Shown: positions 44,237-53,258 of the stretch, one piece after another
Numbering within the stretch: the first letter of the stretch is position 1
How the letters are laid out: each line of letters starts with the position of its first letter
NCBI GenBank assembly: GCA_036478595.1
Contig: JAZGEF010000003.1
Span: forward strand, 62,001-126,000
Length of the DNA: 64,000 nucleotides
Reading direction: 5' to 3'
From: Granulosicoccus sp036478595
Lineage (GTDB): Bacteria > Pseudomonadota > Gammaproteobacteria > Granulosicoccales > Granulosicoccaceae
Translations under genes and position numbers: made by a program
Notes under the pieces: generated by a model
Database searches by the model: none
What the model saw: only the letters and a program-made list of their open reading frames with translations
Told to the model about the DNA's origin: nothing

Positions 44237-45349
44237 TTACAGAAAATCTGACGCTGGTTTGTAATCCAGATTCAACGCTTCTGCGACTTCTTGTGAAGTG
44301 ATGTGCCCTGAGTGAACATTTAAACCGTTACGCAGGTGCACATCATCTTGCAATGCTTGCTTGTGGCCTTTGCCTGCCAGCGTGAGCACATGCGGCAAGG
44401 TCACATTGTTTAAAGCAAATGTTGAGGTTTTTGGTACGCCACCTGGCATGTTAGCGACACAATAATGCACAACATCATCCACCACATACGTAGGCTCTGC
44501 GTGAGTCGTGGCTTTTGAAGTCTCGCAACAACCGCCTTGATCAATCGCAACATCGACGATGACTGAACCAGCTTTCATGCGCTTAACCATGTCTGCAGTA
44601 ACCAGTTTTGGCGCAGCGGCACCCGGAATCAGCACACCACCAATAACCAAATCGGCTTCTAGCACGTGTTTTTCTAGCGCATCACGAGTTGAGTAAACCG
44701 AATTAGTACTACGGCCAAACTGCTGCCAATGACGTTCAAGCACTTCGGGGTTACGATCGATCACCCAGGTATCAGCACCCATTCCTACGGCAATGTGTGC
44801 AGCGTGACTACCAACGACACCGCCACCAATGATCACAACCTTGGCAGGGTCAACACCCGGTACACCGCCTAGCAACATGCCCAAACCACCTTGCGGCTGT
44901 TCTAGACAATGAGCGCCTGCCTGAATTGCCATTCGACCGGCGACTTTAGACATGGGCGCTAGTAGCGGTAAACCGCCAAATGGTGATGTCACCGTTTCAT
45001 AAGCGATGCATACGGCACCACTATCAACTAAGTCTTTAGTTTGCGCTGCGTCTGGAGCTAGATGCAGGTAAGTAAATAGCAGCTGGCCCTCACGCAACAT
45101 GGCGCGCTCAACCGCTTGAGGCTCTTTAACCTTGACGATCATTTCAGCTTTGGCAAAAATTTCGGCAGCAGCACCCATGATCTCGGCACCAGCTCGTTGG
45201 TAATCCTGATCAGCGCTACCAATACCAAGTCCGGCACCAGTTTCAACCAATACCTGATGGCCGGCGTGGGTGCATTCACTGACGCTAGCGGAAGTCAAAC
45301 CAACACGATATTCGTGGTTTTTTATTTCTTTTGGTACGCCAATAATCAC
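44237..45349 (-). CDS. ald: Alanine dehydrogenase
   Basis: Oxidatively deaminates L-alanine to pyruvate and ammonium with NAD. In taurine breakdown it regenerates pyruvate for the aminotransferase. The 370 residues match Ald: MIIGVPKEIKNHEYRVGLT start, LFTYLHLAPD, GRMAIQAGAHCLE, the dinucleotide motif VVIIGGGVVGSHAA, VDVAIDQGGCCETS and HYCVANMPGGVPKTST. It lies between the MocR-type regulator and xsc on the same strand. The ald-xsc grouping is the usual sulfonate arrangement. Confidence 0.95.
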   Translation of the reverse strand: MIIGVPKEIKNHEYRVGLTSASVSECTHAGHQVLVETGAGLGIGSADQDYQRAGAEIMGAAAEIFAKAEMIVKVKEPQAVERAMLREGQLLFTYLHLAPDAAQTKDLVDSGAVCIAYETVTSPFGGLPLLAPMSKVAGRMAIQAGAHCLEQPQGGLGMLLGGVPGVDPAKVVIIGGGVVGSHAAHIAVGMGADTWVIDRNPEVLERHWQQFGRSTNSVYSTRDALEKHVLEADLVIGGVLIPGAAAPKLVTADMVKRMKAGSVIVDVAIDQGGCCETSKATTHAEPTYVVDDVVHYCVANMPGGVPKTSTFALNNVTLPHVLTLAGKGHKQALQDDVHLRNGLNVHSGHITSQEVAEALNLDYKPASDFL

Positions 45350-45404
45350 GACGGTACTCCCTAATAGTATGAGCCCGCCAGTGTGTCAGTGTTACGAGGC
45401 CTCA

Positions 45405-45437
45405 TTAGTACCAGCCTCAGCGAGGATACTGTGCCAG
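45405..45437. promoter_or_regulatory. Possible MocR/TauR direct-repeat operator
   Basis: On the reverse strand, two CTGG-headed repeats (CTGGCACAGT and CTGGTACTAA, starts 23 bases apart) lie upstream of ald. The second matches eight of ten bases of the CTGGACYTAA motif recalled for TauR. This is a weak, by-eye match. Confidence 0.25.
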
Positions 45438-45460
45438 AAAGCCTTAATTGGGCAGGTAGT

Positions 45461-46927
45461 TCACATCTTTCCGATTAAAGCGGCTAGCCGGTCGATTCCA
45501 GCCGGGATATTGTCAGCTGGGATGCTTGAGAAGCCCATTCTGCAAAAGTTTCGCGGCCCATCTCTGGAGGCAAAATAGTTGTCACCGGCGTTAAGCACAA
45601 TGCCGTTTTTAGCCGCCAGCTTTTCCAACTCAACCGCACGAATATGCGCAGGCAGCTCAACCCAGAAGGATGACCCACCAAATGCGGGAGCAATGGCCGA
45701 CAAAGGCTCATAACTCGACAACGCTTCATCCATAATCTTCCAGCGCTCACGAAACGCCTGGGTTAAACGCAATAGCGCCGCATCATGATGGCCCAGAGCC
45801 AAAAAGTGGCCAATTGTGCGTTGGTTGTTGGTGGGCGGGTGCCGGTACATCAGGCGTCGTAACGCCCGGGCTTGCTGAACAAATTTTTTCGGCGCCACCA
45901 AAAAACCCACTCTTAACCCAGGTGCTAGGGTTTTGGACAAACTACCCACGTAGATAACCCGGTGATTTTCATCCAAGCTTTTTAACGCTGGGGTCGGATT
46001 TCCTACAAAGTTGAGTTCACTTTCATAGTCATCCTCGACAATAACCACGTTGTGTTTTTCAGCATCCGCCAATAAGGCTTGACGAGCATCCAACGACATA
46101 GTCGTGGTGGTAGGACATTGGTGACTTGGAGTGACATACATCAATTTGCATTGTGCAAGGCGCTCATCGGTTTCTACGCCTTGAGGCCCTACATCAAAAT
46201 ACTCATGCCGCTTTGTGAACAAAGAAAATATATTTCTTGCATCAACATAACAAGGATCTTCAAGACCAACCGTTGAATCCTCGTTCAGCATTAGCTGCGC
46301 AATTAAAAACAGAGCGTTTTGAGCACCAGTGGTAATAAGAATTTCGTCTTTGTCAGCCCACACTCCGCGACGCGGCAACACTCGAGTATGAATTTGCTCT
46401 ACCAGTAATTCGTCATCGTGATCAACGCCATCGTGTGTCCACTCGCTTATCGCATTGACACGCAACGACAAACGGCACGCCTCACGCCAATCGTTAACAG
46501 GGAATAAATTGGAGTCAACCTGACCGTAGATAAACGGATATTCAAACGATTGCCAATCAGCCGGACGCACAATATTGCGCTTTTCCAGCAGATTGAGATG
46601 GGGATTAAGGTCGTAGTCTGGATCTGAATTTTGCCCACCAGTGTTTGTACGCTGTTTAACGTTAACCCTGCCGGCAAGCATTTCAGGGTTAACAAAATAA
46701 CCACGTCGCTCATGCGCGAGCAAATAGTTTTCGTCTATTAAATGCTGGTAGGCCAACACAACGGTATTGCGCGCAACACTAAGCTGTCGCGACAGCTCTC
46801 GCGAGGAAGGCAACGGTGCCTCCATCGAGATACGTTCATCCAATATGGCTTTTACCAGGGCTTCGCGTAATTGGGCTTGCAAGCTTTTACCCGACTTTGA
46901 ATCAAGCTTGATCAGCTGATGCCACAT
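45461..46927 (-). CDS. MocR-type (GntR/aminotransferase) transcription regulator, TauR-like
   Basis: A 488-residue regulator. A GntR winged helix (about 12-80, LREALVKAILDERI, LPSSRELSRQLSVARNTVV) is joined to a type I aminotransferase-fold sensing domain with the PLP lysine in GSLSKTLAPGLRVGFL. The frame is open to 46966, but that start would overlap the upstream gene by 23 bases; ATG 46927 (MWHQLIKLD) gives the normal family start. It is upstream of ald-xsc on the same strand, so it most likely activates these genes when a taurine-like amine forms an aldimine with PLP, as known for TauR. Confidence 0.85.
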   Translation of the reverse strand: MWHQLIKLDSKSGKSLQAQLREALVKAILDERISMEAPLPSSRELSRQLSVARNTVVLAYQHLIDENYLLAHERRGYFVNPEMLAGRVNVKQRTNTGGQNSDPDYDLNPHLNLLEKRNIVRPADWQSFEYPFIYGQVDSNLFPVNDWREACRLSLRVNAISEWTHDGVDHDDELLVEQIHTRVLPRRGVWADKDEILITTGAQNALFLIAQLMLNEDSTVGLEDPCYVDARNIFSLFTKRHEYFDVGPQGVETDERLAQCKLMYVTPSHQCPTTTTMSLDARQALLADAEKHNVVIVEDDYESELNFVGNPTPALKSLDENHRVIYVGSLSKTLAPGLRVGFLVAPKKFVQQARALRRLMYRHPPTNNQRTIGHFLALGHHDAALLRLTQAFRERWKIMDEALSSYEPLSAIAPAFGGSSFWVELPAHIRAVELEKLAAKNGIVLNAGDNYFASRDGPRNFCRMGFSSIPADNIPAGIDRLAALIGKM

Positions 46928-46943
46928 CGGTTTTTCATGCGGC

Positions 46944-47678
46944 TTACCCAACTGGGTCTGCCTCATCTTCTAATAATTTTTCTACTGCGAGATCGGTAAC
47001 TTCCCTATCACCAAAATCGGCGAAGTTAGCGAACTCGGCAAAGTCGATATCGTTGATCGAACTTGGTAGATCAGATTCTGCTAATGCGGGTATGTCGAGC
47101 TCTTGTTCAAACATGTTTTGAATGGCTTGCACACTTGCGGCGGCTGGAGCTACTGCATCGGCAACTCGCGTATTTAACACAGGCAAATCATTGTCTGCTC
47201 GTTCATCTGATTGTTGTTCGTTAACGCGTTCCTCACTGATTCGCTCTTCGCTAAGGAGACGACGCGATATATCTAGCTCTTGTTGCTTGTGAGTTTTATA
47301 ACTTTCAAAATCACCTTGCAACCGCAAACCGCGTTCTTCGGCCGCTATCAAGCTGGCTTCTAAGCTTGAAATCCGCTGGGCTTGCAACCGCGAATGCACA
47401 ACTAGGGCATCTTGTTGTGCATCGGCCTGAGTCTCTTTGTTTTTTGCAATCGACAATAGTTGATTTTCAGCATCGACAGCGCGCTGTAATGCGGCATGCC
47501 GATGTTCTAATTCAGCCAGATGATCTCGCAGTTTTTCAGTACTGATCCTGTGGTGTTGGACTAGCCTTCTTTTGGAGTGGATTGCTTTGATTTGCAATAA
47601 GGCTGCACCAATGGCAATACCCAGCACTGCCACCAAAACCAGGACAAGCAACAATTGATTTGTGAGATTGGCTGTCAT
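46944..47678 (-). CDS. Membrane-anchored coiled-coil protein of unknown function
   Basis: A 244-residue protein with no family I recognise. One N-terminal membrane helix (about 8-28, LLLVLVLVAVLGIAIGAALL) is followed by a long charged coiled-coil region (about 40-155, with EKLRDHLAELEHRHAAL and LEASLIAAEERGLRL heptads). The C-terminal acidic segment has a repeated aromatic pattern (IDFAEFANFADFGD, about 216-229). Its ATG overlaps the stop of the upstream OmpA-like gene (TAATG), so the two proteins are made together and probably form one envelope complex. It ends just before the MocR regulator gene. Confidence 0.7.
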   Translation of the reverse strand: MTANLTNQLLLVLVLVAVLGIAIGAALLQIKAIHSKRRLVQHHRISTEKLRDHLAELEHRHAALQRAVDAENQLLSIAKNKETQADAQQDALVVHSRLQAQRISSLEASLIAAEERGLRLQGDFESYKTHKQQELDISRRLLSEERISEERVNEQQSDERADNDLPVLNTRVADAVAPAAASVQAIQNMFEQELDIPALAESDLPSSINDIDFAEFANFADFGDREVTDLAVEKLLEDEADPVG

Positions 47679-48844
47679 TACTGGTCAAGTGTAGCCTGTA
47701 TGGCGATTCGATGACTACCTCGAACCAGTTCTGCTGACGACTCAGCAATAATTTTGAACCTGCTACGATTCAGCCCGCTAAGCACTAGGTAGTCAACGAT
47801 TTGGTCTCCACGCTGTTGAGACAGCATTATATTGCGCAATGTTGAAGCAGCATCATTTGAATTCACCGTGACGGACACGGGCGTTTCGGAATACAAAAAC
47901 AGCAAATCAAATATTTGAAAAAGTTGCGATGTTGCCACTGATTCAAACCCATCAAGCTTTGGATCGATCTGTAGTTTTTCGGAGTGTGTTGCAAGCAGTG
48001 CCAACTCCTCTCGGCGCAATTTTTCAAATGCCGTTTCAGGCAATGTGTTGAGTGGCGTGACACCGGGTGGCTCAATCGCAACGGCCCTCTGCCCTGCCGC
48101 TGTAAGCTCCGCCAACAATAAATTATCTTGCGCGAGCTTATTCGGCAATTCATTCTCACGCAGCTTATCGCTCATGTCGGGAGCCGGGGTTTCTGGTGGC
48201 TCCACATCAATTACCGGATCTTCAAGCTGAGCCAGCGTGGCTTGCTCACGTCCGGCCTGGATAGGTCCGACCTGGATAGGTTCCACTTGGATAGGTCCTA
48301 CTCGGCTAACGTCAGCTTGCTTGATACCGGCTTCAGCTTCGGCCTCTACCAACTCAACTTGAGCGAAATCCAACTGCGCCAAATCGGCTCGAATTGTCTC
48401 AGAAGGCACAACTTCAATTTTTGGATCGCCTGCCGGTGCAGCGTTAACTGGCGTATCAACAACTGGCGCGACATCAAATTGCGCTTCTGCCACGGTCAAT
48501 TTGCTTGTTGTGTTCGGTGTTGTGTTCGGTGTTGTGTTCGAGGGTGGGTCAACCGGTGGCTTTTCTGATGCCACTGCGTGGGTTTTATGACTGGCGTTAC
48601 CACCGATACTACTGCCACTAGAAACCGCGACATCTAAGCGCTTAGGCAACTGTGATAATTGAGCAACAGGCGGTGAGGGTGTGATCGCACTAGGCAACAA
48701 TAACTGTTGATTGGATAGCGACCAGATAATTACCGCACCCAACGCAATCGATGCCAACAACAGGATCATCCAGCTTAGCTCGGCCTCTGATCGGAAGTCG
48801 TCGGAGAAACTGTTAGGTGAGTTGATAAACAATGCTTGGCTCAT
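47678..48844 (-). CDS. Single-helix membrane protein with degenerate OmpA-like C-terminal domain
   Basis: A 388-residue protein. It has a short cytoplasmic start, a membrane helix at about 25-45 (WMILLLASIALGAVIIWSL), then a long Pro/Thr/Glu-rich linker containing short repeats (NTTPNTTPNTTS near 100-111; VEPIQVGPIQAG near 185-200). The C-terminal about 85 residues (LFQIFDLLFLYSETPVSVTVNSND to IAIQATLDQ, in blocks) have the OmpA/MotB-like order with LSQQRGDQIVDYLVLSGLNRSRF. The standard peptidoglycan-binding residues are not clear. It looks like a spacer-type envelope protein. It is translationally coupled to the next gene. Confidence 0.65.
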   Translation of the reverse strand: MSQALFINSPNSFSDDFRSEAELSWMILLLASIALGAVIIWSLSNQQLLLPSAITPSPPVAQLSQLPKRLDVAVSSGSSIGGNASHKTHAVASEKPPVDPPSNTTPNTTPNTTSKLTVAEAQFDVAPVVDTPVNAAPAGDPKIEVVPSETIRADLAQLDFAQVELVEAEAEAGIKQADVSRVGPIQVEPIQVGPIQAGREQATLAQLEDPVIDVEPPETPAPDMSDKLRENELPNKLAQDNLLLAELTAAGQRAVAIEPPGVTPLNTLPETAFEKLRREELALLATHSEKLQIDPKLDGFESVATSQLFQIFDLLFLYSETPVSVTVNSNDAASTLRNIMLSQQRGDQIVDYLVLSGLNRSRFKIIAESSAELVRGSHRIAIQATLDQ

Positions 48845-49023
48845 TTACTACGTTGATTCTTGGCAGGCAGATTACCGAATTTGTGCACCGATTCGTCCGC
48901 CAGGTTTGAGTCTCTTTGTGCGCTAGTTAAAGTTTGATCGTTTTCTGTGAACAACACAAGCTATCAGGTATCGAAGCCATCACATAAGCTGCTACAAACC
49001 CCGTAAATTCACATTGCGTTGTT

Positions 49024-49039
49024 TGTGAAGCACCACACA
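49024..49039. promoter_or_regulatory. Weak CRP-like site
   Basis: TGTGA-AGCACC-ACACA, nine of ten bases, 88 bases before the lipoprotein start at 49127. The rest of 48845-49126 shows nothing clear beyond what must be two divergent promoters. Confidence 0.25.
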
Positions 49040-49126
49040 GGGCCAAGCAAGCGCAAAGATTATCCTAGCCCCACTTAAAGAATTCATTACCGCTGGCAGC
49101 CTTTTGTCCGGCACTGGGATATATTT

Positions 49127-50491
49127 GTGGCTTATCGCTTGATTTCACTAATGCTGCTTAGCGCAGGCCTATCAGCCTGCAATTGGGTTGATTCAAAAGG
49201 CAATCAAAATAACAGTGGCAATCAACTGCGAACCATCGTCGATGGCGGACAACTACCTCTCTTAGAAGGCACGCCTAGCACGGCAACGCTTATTAGCACA
49301 GCTAATAATTTGACCAACTGGCAATGGCAGAGCGTCGGTACAAACACCAATGGGGGTTGCGCGGCTAATGATGGCTTTGATAATGAACTTGCCGCAGATA
49401 CCTTGCGACAAGCTTGCACCGACAGCCGCACTTGTGAAATCCAGATAGAAGAACAATCGGCCAATGGCACAACCGAATTTTTGATCACCGCGCCAGCACT
49501 AAAATCACCAGTCGCTATCAATTACACAGTTGTCGCAAATGATGACCAAGGCAACGCTGTATCACTGGATCAAACATTGTGCTTGATTTCGATCAATGAA
49601 GCACCGTTTGCTGGCGACGACGAATACACAGTATTGCAAAACCTAAGGCGTGAAATTAAGGCTACTGATCCAGGCAACTTACTGGGCAATGATCGTGATG
49701 ACATCGATGTACGCAATCAACCACTGAGGGTCATACCCACTCCACTGCAAGCACCTCAGCATGCCGATCTGTTCCAACTAGGGACCGACGGCAGTTTTAT
49801 CTACCACCCCGCTACAACAGAAAACACGGATGTTATAGTGGATGAGTTTATTTACCAAATCACGGATGGCATTCACACCACGTCTGCCAAGGTGACATTA
49901 AACATTGTTGCGAACAATCGTGCACCCATTCGATCACAACGAACAACATTGCTTGCCATGTCTGTTGAAGAGCATGCCGAAATTGGTCTCAGGGTTAATC
50001 TTGCAGAAAACTTTTTTGATCCCGATGGTGACACCCTATCGTTCCGCATTGCTGAAGGTTCGCTGCCAGCTAGTGGCAACATATCGCTTACCTCCGAAGG
50101 CATACTATTGGGCAAGCCGCAGCTTACTGATGTAGGCGACTACATCGTCACGGTTCTTGCCAGTGACGGCGTTGGACAAGCAGCCGATACATTCATCCTT
50201 AGCATTTCGCGGTTTTCGAGACAAAACTCTGCACCCGAAGTTGATGACATCCCTAACCGCACCGTCAGCACAACGTTTAGCTATAATATTGCTGATTTTT
50301 TTAGTGACGAAGACGACGATCAACTTCAATTTACTGCTACTGGCTTACCAAGCGGCGTGACTATGACAACCTCCGGCTTGATTCGCGGCACCGCGAGTAG
50401 CAGCAACCGAGGGGCTTGGTTCGTGCTTGTTATGGCTGATGATGGCCGCGGTGGCAGCACCAGTGATTGGTTCAGACTAAGAATTCGCTAG
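49127..50491 (+). CDS. Lipoprotein with cadherin/Ig-like domains
   Basis: A 454-residue predicted lipoprotein (GTG start, lipobox LSAC with Cys18). After a polar region (about 22-155) come a VCBS/cadherin-like segment (APFAGDDEYTVLQN, GNLLGNDRDDIDV, about 159-260) and two He_PIG-type Ig domains (about 263-360 and 366-453), each with the FFDPDGDTLSF / FFSDEDDDQLQF and LTDVGDYIVTVLASDG strands. The domains are adhesive or structural units and no enzyme is visible. The 3' end overlaps the convergent phosphatase gene by 15 bases, which is unusual but in-frame for both. Confidence 0.82.
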   Translation: MAYRLISLMLLSAGLSACNWVDSKGNQNNSGNQLRTIVDGGQLPLLEGTPSTATLISTANNLTNWQWQSVGTNTNGGCAANDGFDNELAADTLRQACTDSRTCEIQIEEQSANGTTEFLITAPALKSPVAINYTVVANDDQGNAVSLDQTLCLISINEAPFAGDDEYTVLQNLRREIKATDPGNLLGNDRDDIDVRNQPLRVIPTPLQAPQHADLFQLGTDGSFIYHPATTENTDVIVDEFIYQITDGIHTTSAKVTLNIVANNRAPIRSQRTTLLAMSVEEHAEIGLRVNLAENFFDPDGDTLSFRIAEGSLPASGNISLTSEGILLGKPQLTDVGDYIVTVLASDGVGQAADTFILSISRFSRQNSAPEVDDIPNRTVSTTFSYNIADFFSDEDDDQLQFTATGLPSGVTMTTSGLIRGTASSSNRGAWFVLVMADDGRGGSTSDWFRLRIR

Positions 50492-51319
50492 GTTATCGAG
50501 TAGCTGAGCATGTAGTGCAGGGTTGGCGCTCGCCACAATGGAGCCACCCGCTACAGCCGAGCCACCCTGCCAATCACTAACCACTCCACCAGCCCCGGTC
50601 ACTATGGGAATCATTGCCTGAATATCGTATGGTTGTAAATCACTTTCGACCACAGCATCGATATAACCCATCGCCAACAATACGTACGCGTAACAATCAC
50701 CACCGTAACGTGCCATCGCGACACGGCTTACCAATCGATTAAAGCTGGCTAGTTCTGCTGGGTCTTTAAACATCTCGGGAGTCGTACACTGAATTATCGC
50801 AGCATCAACTGACGCCGTATCGCGCGTGGCAAGCTGTTGCATTTCACCTTGCTTAGTACATAAATAGGCCGAGCCACCGTAACCAATGAATCGCTCCTGT
50901 AGGAACGGTTGATCCATTAGCCCAAGCACCACTTGCTCGCCATCAAACAACGCGATCAAAGTACCCCAGGCCGGCATACCGGTGATAAACGCGCGAGTTC
51001 CGTCTATGGGGTCTACAACCCAAGTATGGGTTCTGTCGGCCTCAGACCCTTGTTGCGTGTTGTCGCCTTCTTCACCGAAGAAATTATGCTCAGGAAATCG
51101 TGTTGCAACTTTTTCTCTAATAAGTTGCTCAACTTTTTTATCAGCCTCGGTGACCGGATCGAACAAACCATCACCCGCCTTATTTCGCACATCCATAGGC
51201 TGGCGAAAGTACGACAAGCTAATAGTGGCAGCGGCATCAGCGGCATCTTCAGCCAGCACCAACGCCTCCTGTAAAAGCGAGTCGGGCGTGTCGACTGGTT
51301 CGTAGCGTGGTAATTGCAT
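50477..51319 (-). CDS. Inositol monophosphatase family, histidinol-phosphatase-like
   Basis: A 280-residue Mg-dependent phosphatase. Motifs are EEGDNTQQG (metal Glu), DPIDGTRAFITGMPAWGTLIAL, GGDCYAYVLLAMG and the late DLQPYDIQAMIPIVTGAGGVVSDW. The GMPAWGTLIAL and late D-P-Y-D pattern match the HisN-type histidinol-phosphatases better than SuhB. The frame is open to 51358, but ATG 51319 has AGGTGA 8 bases upstream and gives the normal start. It faces the GDPD gene divergently, with 93 bases between. Confidence 0.85.
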   Translation of the reverse strand: MQLPRYEPVDTPDSLLQEALVLAEDAADAAATISLSYFRQPMDVRNKAGDGLFDPVTEADKKVEQLIREKVATRFPEHNFFGEEGDNTQQGSEADRTHTWVVDPIDGTRAFITGMPAWGTLIALFDGEQVVLGLMDQPFLQERFIGYGGSAYLCTKQGEMQQLATRDTASVDAAIIQCTTPEMFKDPAELASFNRLVSRVAMARYGGDCYAYVLLAMGYIDAVVESDLQPYDIQAMIPIVTGAGGVVSDWQGGSAVAGGSIVASANPALHAQLLDNLANS

Positions 51320-51412
51320 GATTATTTCACCTGATCTGAGCGAGTTTCCAGCCTGCACAGCACAGGCAATGGTATTTTACGCATTAATAATGATAACCAC
51401 CAAATTATTGCC

Positions 51413-52153
51413 ATGTCCCGTGCCACTTTGCTTGCCCCTGTCGTTGCTCACCGCGGCGCATCAGCCGATGCCCCCGAAAACACGATTGCCGCGATTCGCC
51501 TTGCCGCAGAGCAAGGTGCTACAGCCGTCGAAATCGATGTATCAATCAGTGCTGACGGCGTGGCGTTCGTGCATCACGACGATGGCTTGGAACGCTGCAC
51601 CAATGGCAAAGGGTACTTATGCGCGCACAACGCTAGCGACCTGGACTCTCTAAGCGCGGGTGTTTTGTTTTCCGACTATGCCAACGAACCTCTACCTCGG
51701 CTTAGTGCCGTGCTCGAGTGCGTTGCCGAGCACAACATGACGCTCAACCTGGAAATCAAGCCTACACCCGGGCTTGAAGAGCCCACTGCACAAATAATTT
51801 GCCAAACAGTTGCCGCCCATGGGCAAGCGGGTAAACCCATTTTATATTCAAGCTTTAGCCGAGAAGCTTTAAAAACTACCATGGAATTACAACCCGAAAC
51901 TCCCCGGGCATTGATCGTCTGCGCCATACCGGAAAATTGGCCTGAACAACTCGCCGCATACGCGTGCAGCAACTTTCATTTTGCTGCGCCATTAGCTGAC
52001 AAAAAGGCACTTCAGGCGCTGCGTGATGAAGGTTACGGCCTTTATTGTTTTACCGTGAATGATGCCGAGCAGGCCGCAAAACTCTATGAGCTTGGTGTGC
52101 ATGGTGTATTTAGTGATTATCCTGGGATGTTAATCGAAAAATTAGTCAGTTAG
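51413..52153 (+). CDS. Glycerophosphodiester phosphodiesterase
   Basis: Releases glycerol-3-phosphate from glycerophosphodiesters. The 246 residues contain VAHRGASADAPENTIAAI (catalytic His and Glu), AVEIDVSISADGVAFVHHDDGLER split across the metal site, LNLEIKP, and a C-terminal CFTVNDAEQAAKLYELGVHGVFSDYPG. There is no signal peptide, so it is the cytoplasmic UgpQ-like type rather than periplasmic GlpQ. The 3' end overlaps the convergent lipoprotein gene by eight bases. Confidence 0.9.
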   Translation: MSRATLLAPVVAHRGASADAPENTIAAIRLAAEQGATAVEIDVSISADGVAFVHHDDGLERCTNGKGYLCAHNASDLDSLSAGVLFSDYANEPLPRLSAVLECVAEHNMTLNLEIKPTPGLEEPTAQIICQTVAAHGQAGKPILYSSFSREALKTTMELQPETPRALIVCAIPENWPEQLAAYACSNFHFAAPLADKKALQALRDEGYGLYCFTVNDAEQAAKLYELGVHGVFSDYPGMLIEKLVS

Positions 52154-53057
52154 CGTTAGCGCTGGGAAACCACTGCAAACCATCTACACCAACAGCACTT
52201 TGATCGGGTGTTTTTAATACTTCACCAGGCATGCCATCTACCCGCCGATCACTAATTTTACGTAGCACCTGCGGCCAAATATTTTCCCAGCAACAGTTGT
52301 GCGAATAGTTCAGCACGGTGCTACTAAACGCATTGGTCTGTGATTGGATAAATGGTGCTATCAACACAGGCGGTATGACGCTATCTCTACCACCCATCCA
52401 ATGCCATTGACGTATGCCAGGCCCTAACGCGGGTTGGTCGCTTGGATTAAGCGAACTATACAAAGGCGTGTAACCATGATGGCTTGTCCAGGCATTAATA
52501 TTTAGATTACCGGCTATCGTTACCACATCAGTGACTTGTTCAAATCGCTCTGCCAGCAACATGGCTAGCGCGCCGCCGCCACTGTGACCAAACAAACGAA
52601 TATATCGATAGTCACGTCTACTCATGTATTGATAAATAGCATAGGCCATGGCATCAACCACCGTGGTGGAGTATCGAGCGGATGTCCACATGCGTTTGTC
52701 ACACTCAGGCTCGAGTGCAGTGCCGTTGTAACAAGGCCTACCGATATAAACACTATCACTGACATCCAAGGCCATTAGATCAAGCATCAGTACAGAAGCT
52801 GATGTTGGATCGGAAGCGATGACTGTGGTTTTATACCAAGGTACACCATCACCCTCTATATACACATGCAGGTACTCTGATGCAGCAGGCCTGTTAGAGG
52901 ACATCACCATTAGATCAAATCCATTTGCCGTAGCAGTTTGCCGGCTAAACCCTGCCCGTTTGCCACTCTCAAAAACACGCTGCGTTGCAGATTGGCAGGC
53001 AGATAGAAAAACGAGGGTTAGCAAACCCACAAACCCTATCTGACATTTACGCAACAT
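52146..53057 (-). CDS. Alpha/beta-hydrolase-like lipoprotein
   Basis: A 303-residue lipoprotein. ATG 53057 is chosen because it begins a lipoprotein signal (MLRKCQIGFVGLLTLVFLSAC, in two parts) with the lipobox LSAC and has AGGAT just upstream; the frame is open to 53126. The mature part shows a Ser hydrolase elbow, FGHSGGGALAMLLAERF (GHSGG), an early VYIEGDGVPW and a later NYSHNCCWENIW, consistent with an alpha/beta-hydrolase fold. The final His is likely in this last block. The substrate is unknown. It may act on envelope lipids or esters. Confidence 0.8.
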   Translation of the reverse strand: MLRKCQIGFVGLLTLVFLSACQSATQRVFESGKRAGFSRQTATANGFDLMVMSSNRPAASEYLHVYIEGDGVPWYKTTVIASDPTSASVLMLDLMALDVSDSVYIGRPCYNGTALEPECDKRMWTSARYSTTVVDAMAYAIYQYMSRRDYRYIRLFGHSGGGALAMLLAERFEQVTDVVTIAGNLNINAWTSHHGYTPLYSSLNPSDQPALGPGIRQWHWMGGRDSVIPPVLIAPFIQSQTNAFSSTVLNYSHNCCWENIWPQVLRKISDRRVDGMPGEVLKTPDQSAVGVDGLQWFPSANAN

Positions 53058-53150
53058 GATCCTAACCTCGTGAGCTTTCACACGTGATAAACAATAAAAC
53101 CAGCGCTTAGCACGATATACTTTCAACCCTACAGCCTCTGTCGTTCCCGC

Positions 53151-53226
53151 GTGCTACGTGCCCTGCGGGGTGCTACGTGCCCTGCGGGGTGCTACGTGCC
53201 CTGCGGGGTGCTACGTGCCTACCGGG
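53151..53226. repeat. Four tandem 19-bp repeats upstream of the RND operon
   Basis: The unit GTGCTACGTGCCCTGCGGG occurs at 53151-53169, 53170-53188 and 53189-53207 identically, and once more at 53208-53226 with changes (CCTACCGGG end). It ends 33 bases before the ATG of the adaptor gene, inside the promoter/leader region. Copy-number change by slippage would alter that region. Confidence 0.92.
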
Positions 53227-53258
53227 CTGGAAGACAATAAAACGGACTAATATTAACA

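Noticed and set aside
53151..53226. Short CRISPR array
   Set aside because: Units are directly abutting 19-bp repeats with no spacers.
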